DNA from: Ruminococcaceae bacterium UBA5391
GTDB taxonomy: Bacteria > Bacillota > Clostridia > Oscillospirales > Acutalibacteraceae
Assembly (NCBI GenBank): GCA_002410755.1
Contig: DHOL01000080.1
Location: 1,414-21,056 of the forward strand
Length of the DNA stretch: 19,643 bases
Reading direction: 5' to 3'
This document shows positions 15,454-19,643 of the stretch, one piece after another. Under the pieces are notes generated by a model. It searched no databases. It saw only the letters and a program-made list of their open reading frames with translations, and was not told where the DNA came from. The stretch's first letter is position 1, and each line of letters opens with the position of its first letter. Both the position numbers and the translations under genes were made by a program.

Positions 15454-16515
15454 TTATTTCTTCCATTTTTCCAGGTTTTCATGGACAAATGCGTCGTCAT
15501 TCAGGTTCGGATACATCCGGTATACACGGTCAATTTCTTCTTTCTGCCCGGGTGAAAGGACAATACTTGGGTCAAGGCACCAGTCACCCTTCATGAGGCC
15601 CTGTCGGCGGAGGACTTCATGGACACCAGGAATACATCCGGCAAACTGATGCGCAGCATCAAAGAATGCGCCGTTGCAGTCGGTAATCTGTGCAGCTGTT
15701 GTCAGCAGGTCGGCTGGAATTTCTTCTTTTTCGCGGCAGGCCTTAATTTTCTCATAAAGCGGGACCACGCTGTGAACCCAAAGCGACCAGTGGCCAAGCA
15801 GGCCGCCGGAAAAGCGGACTTTCACTTCATGACCATCAACCGGGAAGCTGAAAGTTGTCAGCAGGTCAGCAACAATGTTGTCGTCGTTGCCAGTATAGAG
15901 GGCAACTTTATCACGGCGTTTAGAAAAGACACAGCCGCGCACGAGGTCAATAGACTGATAGCGGTTAAATGGCGCACATTTTAGCGCGACTACATTTGGC
16001 GTATCAGCGACAGCTTTCCAGTAATCAAAGGATAGCCTTCTGCCGCCGCAAGCCATCTGGAGGTAAAATCCGATAACCGGTATAATGGCGGCAACATCCG
16101 CAGTGCGGGCAATCATTTCACGCTCAGTAAGGCTTTCAAGTCCACCGGGGCTGAGTAATGCCGCATCATAGCCGAGGCTTGCGGCTAGGCGAGCTTCTTT
16201 GACTGCTTGCTCGGAAGGGCCGCAGACACCGGCAATACGGACGATTGTTTTGCCGGTGTCACGTTCAAAGCGTTCAATTTCCTCTGCGGTAATGTGAAGG
16301 ACGGGCTCGAAAAGGCCATATTCAGGTTTGCGGATTTCAAACTGTGTGGTATGGACAGCAGTAGCGATACCTCCAACGCCCGCCGCAAGATAGTAGCGGA
16401 TTAACGTGCGCTGGCCGGCTTCATCAAACTTGCGCTGTTTATCCAGTACCAGCGGAATTGCCGGGATAACTGTGCCGGCATGCAAAATCTCAAGTGCTTT
16501 TTCGTGGCGTCCCAT
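15454..16515 (-). CDS. Dihydrodipicolinate synthase (DHDPS)/N-acetylneuraminate lyase-family protein
   Basis: A class I aldolase-type TIM barrel of 353 residues, longer than the usual ~295. The Schiff-base lysine is Lys179 in VVALKCAPFNR, and the partner tyrosine Tyr151 in IGFYLQM lies 28 residues before it, the spacing found in E. coli DapA. The usual GTTGE carboxylate-binding motif after the first strands is not visible; the region reads VGGIATAVHTTQFE (47-60). This argues against true DapA activity and for an unusual substrate. A context in a catabolic-looking operon favours a sugar-acid or keto-acid aldolase/dehydratase. ATG 16515 overlaps the upstream stop by one base (TGATG), with AAGGGA just before. 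It is not a lysine-biosynthesis neighbourhood. Confidence 0.85.
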   Translation of the reverse strand: MGRHEKALEILHAGTVIPAIPLVLDKQRKFDEAGQRTLIRYYLAAGVGGIATAVHTTQFEIRKPEYGLFEPVLHITAEEIERFERDTGKTIVRIAGVCGPSEQAVKEARLAASLGYDAALLSPGGLESLTEREMIARTADVAAIIPVIGFYLQMACGGRRLSFDYWKAVADTPNVVALKCAPFNRYQSIDLVRGCVFSKRRDKVALYTGNDDNIVADLLTTFSFPVDGHEVKVRFSGGLLGHWSLWVHSVVPLYEKIKACREKEEIPADLLTTAAQITDCNGAFFDAAHQFAGCIPGVHEVLRRQGLMKGDWCLDPSIVLSPGQKEEIDRVYRMYPNLNDDAFVHENLEKWKK

Positions 16516-17543
16516 CAGTAATTTCCCTTTCTTTCTTCAAAGTGTGTCGGTTTGCCGAGCTCACGCCCTCCGTTGAGTATCCACTGTGCCTGCCAGTCAA
16601 TCATCGTTTCGAGAGATACGCGCGGATAGCCGAAAATCCGGAACATCTTGCCGGCATTATTGAGAAGGGCAACAGTTCCTTCCTCATCGGTCAGGACAGG
16701 CTCGCGTCCGAAAATTTTACCGAATTTCTTTGCAGTTTCGCGGACAGAGACGGTTTCCGGGCCTGTAACGTTCAGGCGAAAAACTTTTTTGTCAGCATAC
16801 AGCAGGCAGCGGATTGCAATTTCGACAGCGTCGCCCTGCCAAATGCAATTAAAGCACGGCATAGCGACAGAAAGAGCTTTGCCCTTGTAAACGCGGCGTG
16901 CAATATCGGAAAGCACACCGTAACGCAGGTCGACCGCATAGTTCAGACGGAAAATAGAGACGCGCGTGCCATATTTCTGTGCCGCGTACTCAAACATGCG
17001 TTCACGCGCGAGAGATGACATTGCGTATTCCCCAATGGGCGCGGGAGCTGTTCCTTCGGTTGCACCTCCAAACCAAACGGGTGTCTGAGGGTAGACATTA
17101 CCCGTCGAGAAAACTGTGATGCGGGAGTTGCGGAAACGCTCAGCAATGCGGGAAGGAAGCCAGGCATTGCTTGCCCAGGTAAGTGCTTCCTGCCCGGCGG
17201 TACCGAATTTACGGCCAATCATGTAAATGATGTTTTCACAGTCTGGCAGGGAATCTGCTGCATGTGCTTCCAGCATATCTGCGCTGATTGTCTCAATGCC
17301 GGCGTCGTTCAAAACTTTCTTTGCCTGAGGATTGCTAAAGCGGGATACGGCAATAATACGCTTTTTGATTCCCGCTGCTTTTACTGCATTTGCAGCAAGG
17401 ATGCTGAGTGTCGGGCCCATTTTTCCGCCTGCGCCGATAATCATGAGATCGCCGTCAAGCCGCTTGATATCATTTATTAAAGCAGGAGAAGGCGTAGTCA
17501 GCAGGGTACTAAGCTTTTGCTCTGTCCATATTTCAGAGGTCAT
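16515..17543 (-). CDS. NAD(P)-dependent epimerase/reductase, extended SDR family
   Basis: A 342-residue Rossmann-fold protein. The nucleotide loop is GAGGKMG (37-43, GxxGxxG), followed by RIIAVSRFS where a second-strand basic residue may favour NADP. A serine segment FSTGNVYP (145-152) and the position of the active-site tyrosine, GEYAMSS (171-177), are typical of extended SDRs. The lysine of YxxxK is replaced: Tyr173 is followed four residues later by Ser177. It may therefore have altered chemistry or only bind cofactor. ATG 17543 has AAGGAGA at 7-nt spacing, preceded by a strong intercistronic hairpin. Its start-stop overlap with the DHDPS-family gene suggests consecutive steps or a complex. 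Confidence 0.82.
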   Translation of the reverse strand: MTSEIWTEQKLSTLLTTPSPALINDIKRLDGDLMIIGAGGKMGPTLSILAANAVKAAGIKKRIIAVSRFSNPQAKKVLNDAGIETISADMLEAHAADSLPDCENIIYMIGRKFGTAGQEALTWASNAWLPSRIAERFRNSRITVFSTGNVYPQTPVWFGGATEGTAPAPIGEYAMSSLARERMFEYAAQKYGTRVSIFRLNYAVDLRYGVLSDIARRVYKGKALSVAMPCFNCIWQGDAVEIAIRCLLYADKKVFRLNVTGPETVSVRETAKKFGKIFGREPVLTDEEGTVALLNNAGKMFRIFGYPRVSLETMIDWQAQWILNGGRELGKPTHFEERKGNY

Positions 17544-17559
17544 GTTAATTTCTCCTTAT

Positions 17560-17604
17560 TTGAATATGCCCCGTCTGTTGCGGGGCAGGCGGGGACATAT
17601 TCAA
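17560..17604 (-). other. Intercistronic stem-loop
   Basis: TTGAATATGCCCCG (17560-17573) and CGGGGACATATTCAA (17590-17604) pair over 14 bp with a single bulged base and a 16-nt loop. On the minus strand it begins 3 nt after the aminotransferase stop and ends just before the next gene's ribosome binding site. There is no T-run, so it looks like an mRNA-stabilising, processing or translation-tuning element rather than a terminator. Confidence 0.7.
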
Positions 17605-17607
17605 GGT

Positions 17608-18855
17608 TCATTTCCTGTAGTAATTTGCCACTTTGCGGATTGCGTGGATAACATCGTCGGCATCTTGATCGGTAAAGAACTCGTTGACTGGCATCTTGAT
17701 TGCTGTCTTGAGAATTTCTTCCGCTGTGGGGCAAAGTCCCGGCCTATAGGAAATGTCGTGCTTTGCATATTTGGGGCACCCGAACGGGCAACGCGTGCCA
17801 TCATAGGCATTGTGGTTTGCAAACATGTCATAGCCATATACACAAGTGGGAATGTAGCCTCTTCCACACTGGATTCCTTCTGCGGCAAGTGCATCTGTAA
17901 ATTGGTCGCGGCTTACACCTGCCTTCTTTTCATCAACACGGAACATATAGAACCAGTAAGAGCTGCGGCATCCGTCAATGACTTTTGGAATTTCAATACC
18001 GGGCAGGTCGCGGATGCCTGCACTGATGCGTTCCCCATAGGCATTGCGGCGGTCGCAAATCCATTTCAGCTTGTCAAGCTGTGCAATGCCAACAGCACCT
18101 GTCAGCTCATTCATACGGTAGTTCGGAGCAAGGAATGTAACATCACGGACTGGACCGGCGGATGGCAGACGGTTGTAGTTCTTGTCGGCAAACCGGAAGG
18201 AGCGGCGATACAATTCTTCGTTATTTGTGATAAGCATACCGCCGTCTCCTGCGGATATTGTCTTGAAGTCATTGACGCTGAAGCATCCGATATCACCGAT
18301 TGTACCGCAAAGCTTCCCTTTATAATAAGTAAGATAACTCTGGGCACAGTCTTCAATAACTTTCAGGTGATGGCGGTGTGCAACTTCCATGATGCCGTCC
18401 ATATCCGCAGCATTGCCTGCAAGGTGAACGACAAGAATGACTTTCGTGCGGTCGGTTATCTTGGACTCGACCGAAGCGGGGTCAAGGTTATAAGTATTTG
18501 GATCCAAATCGGCAAAGACCGGAATGGCGTTCTGGAAGAGAATGCCAATTACCGTACCCATATCGGTGATTGGGGAAGTAATAACTTCATCACCGGGGCC
18601 TACACCTAAGGCACCAAGCGCAACGTGGATTGCTGCGGTGCCGGAGGAAGTAGCCACACAGTACTTTGAACCGTACATATCTGCAAAATTTTTCGTGAAG
18701 GTTTTTACCTTATTTCCATACCAGTAAAAAAGTGTGTTTTGATCCAGAGCTTCTTTCAGCTCTTTCAGCTCTTCCTTGCCAAAGCGCTTTCCAGTCCCAT
18801 AGTCAGTTGTTTTGGTTTTGGGGCCTCCAAGCAGTGCAAGCTTTTCCTGCTGCAT
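17608..18855 (-). CDS. DegT/DnrJ/EryC1/StrS-family PLP aminotransferase (second copy)
   Basis: A 415-residue paralogue of the gene at 10895-12148. Seen: LALLGGPKTK at the N-terminus, TSSGTAAIHVAL cofactor segment (79-90), VIEDCAQSYL (176-184 region), and Schiff-base Lys208 in FSVNDFKTISAGDGG. The C-terminus TDQDADDVIHAIRKV mirrors the first copy's TEQDAQDVVAAVKKV. Differences around the lysine (SVNDFK against SLQMNK) suggest different substrates. The frame opens at 18984, overlapping the upstream gene. ATG 18855 is chosen, with AAAGGA about 15 nt upstream; an in-frame GTG at 18867 is only about 3 nt from that site. It begins 19 nt after the amidohydrolase stop, so it belongs to the operon. 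It likely aminates or deaminates the pathway's keto intermediate. Confidence 0.87.
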   Translation of the reverse strand: MQQEKLALLGGPKTKTTDYGTGKRFGKEELKELKEALDQNTLFYWYGNKVKTFTKNFADMYGSKYCVATSSGTAAIHVALGALGVGPGDEVITSPITDMGTVIGILFQNAIPVFADLDPNTYNLDPASVESKITDRTKVILVVHLAGNAADMDGIMEVAHRHHLKVIEDCAQSYLTYYKGKLCGTIGDIGCFSVNDFKTISAGDGGMLITNNEELYRRSFRFADKNYNRLPSAGPVRDVTFLAPNYRMNELTGAVGIAQLDKLKWICDRRNAYGERISAGIRDLPGIEIPKVIDGCRSSYWFYMFRVDEKKAGVSRDQFTDALAAEGIQCGRGYIPTCVYGYDMFANHNAYDGTRCPFGCPKYAKHDISYRPGLCPTAEEILKTAIKMPVNEFFTDQDADDVIHAIRKVANYYRK

Positions 18856-18874
18856 GAAAAAAATCACGTTCCTT

Positions 18875-19643
18875 TCAAAATTTGTAATTAAAGAAATCAA
18901 TTGCATTGCCGCGAAGAATGCGGTTCTTGCTTTCTTCGGGGATTTTTGCCATAGTAACTTCATAAAGTGTGCTGCGAAGGACATTCAGCGGATATTGGGA
19001 ACCATAGATAATCTTTTTATCGCCAAGCTCTGCAGTCAATTCCTCGACACAGGCAACAGGGTCCTTAAAACACGATGTATCAATGTAGACATTTGGCATC
19101 TCACGGATTTCCTTCCCGATATAGGGAATTGAACCGACACGCAGACTCATCAGCAGAATGGGAATATCCGTAACAGTATGAAGAAATGTCATCAACTCAT
19201 CAGGAATATTAATTTGGCTCTGTAGGAGGAGATAATCAAAGCGCTCGTCTTCCACATGAGTTGTCAGGAAAAGCGGGAGACGGTACTTTTTAAGCAGATC
19301 ACACAGCCCAAGAAAACGTTTGTCGTTCAGTGGGTAATGGTGGTAGGTCGGGAATACACGGACACCTTTAATATCAAATTCTTTGACGCCGCGTTCAATA
19401 TCGCTTTCATAAGCAGGCAGCATTGGATTAACCGTTAGAATATGCTGATAAGGTGTCCCTTTTAGGACCTCATGAAGGTCTTCTTCACCCTCAAATGGAT
19501 CCTGATAAAAAATACTGTTCATGCAGGAAACATAACCGTAAGCAATGCCGTTCTCCTTATGAATCTGCTGAAGGTCCGAAAATTTATTCTTATAAAGTTT
19601 ACGGAACGGCCATGAACCCCACATGCAGTTGATATCAATACCG
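18875..19643 (-). CDS. Amidohydrolase-2-like TIM-barrel protein, start just outside window
   Basis: At least 256 residues. The first in-frame ATG is 19624, but the frame stays open to the edge and the residues before it (GIDINC) continue a conserved family N-terminus, so the real start lies a few codons beyond 19643. Seen: IDINCMWGSWPFRK, IKGVRVFPTYHHYPLND, LFLTTHVEDERF, NVYIDTSCF and KKIIYGSQYPLNV. These follow the order of COG2159-type (amidohydrolase-2) barrels. The metal-binding D/E-x-H at the first strand reads D-I-N, and the late GSDYP aspartate reads GSQYP; a histidine remains in LTTHVED. Metal binding may thus be weakened or lost. It is the most upstream gene of the operon visible here. 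Confidence 0.75.
   Translation of the reverse strand, partial: GIDINCMWGSWPFRKLYKNKFSDLQQIHKENGIAYGYVSCMNSIFYQDPFEGEEDLHEVLKGTPYQHILTVNPMLPAYESDIERGVKEFDIKGVRVFPTYHHYPLNDKRFLGLCDLLKKYRLPLFLTTHVEDERFDYLLLQSQINIPDELMTFLHTVTDIPILLMSLRVGSIPYIGKEIREMPNVYIDTSCFKDPVACVEELTAELGDKKIIYGSQYPLNVLRSTLYEVTMAKIPEESKNRILRGNAIDFFNYKF

Noticed and set aside
14959..15555. 198-codon plus-strand frame opposite the M20 and DHDPS-family genes
   Set aside because: It is antisense to two conserved genes and lacks its own motifs; it follows from the codon bias of the opposite strand.
17332..18609. 425-codon plus-strand frame opposite the second aminotransferase
   Set aside because: It is a shadow of a well-supported DegT gene and the start of the SDR gene on the other strand. 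Its translation has no family motifs and no ribosome binding site was evident.

Overview
The window reads as chromosomal DNA of a low-to-moderate GC Gram-positive anaerobe, most likely a member of the Clostridia (Oscillospiraceae-like). This rests on strong AGGAGG-type ribosome binding sites, frequent GTG and TTG starts, intrinsic hairpin terminators, an arginine deiminase operon and a GH36 alpha-galactosidase paired with an AraC-type regulator. The lineage is inferred from gene content and style, not from a marker gene. No rRNA, tRNA, CRISPR array, insertion sequence or phage gene was seen.

Layout. (1) 1-1585, + strand, visibly AT-richer: the 3' part of a papain-like (C39/C10-type) cysteine peptidase-like protein, then a small membrane-anchored protein, closed by a long hairpin. 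(2) 1889-5287, +: arcA-arcB-arcC, the full arginine deiminase pathway (arginine to ornithine, CO2, ammonia and ATP), closed by a clear terminator. No arcD antiporter or argR lies with it. (3) 5341-7502: aspartate ammonia-lyase (-) divergent from an Lrp/AsnC regulator (+). Regions 2 and 3 form an ammonia-releasing amino-acid catabolism block. (4) 7499-10827: GH36 alpha-galactosidase (-) divergent from an AraC-family activator (+), with back-to-back promoters and a perfect 10-bp inverted repeat around the regulator's -10 box. (5) 10842-13536: a DegT-family PLP aminotransferase (-) divergent from glycerate kinase (+). (6) 13535-19643, all -: a compact operon running from the right edge leftwards: amidohydrolase-2-like protein, second DegT aminotransferase, extended-SDR epimerase/reductase, DHDPS-family lyase/aldolase, M20 amidohydrolase and a C-terminally truncated Gfo/Idh/MocA oxidoreductase.

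Regions 1 to 4 are recognisable systems. The least explained part is region 6, possibly joined by region 5. Its genes are tightly coupled (two 1-nt TGATG overlaps, and gaps of 19, 36 and 64 nt) and combine transamination, redox/epimerisation, aldol or dehydratase chemistry and amide hydrolysis. That suits breakdown or remodelling of an N-acylated amino sugar, amino-cyclitol or amino-acid derivative, with glycerate kinase able to take a C3 acid into glycolysis. I cannot name the substrate. Three of its enzymes show departures from family-typical active-site residues, and its last gene looks cut short.
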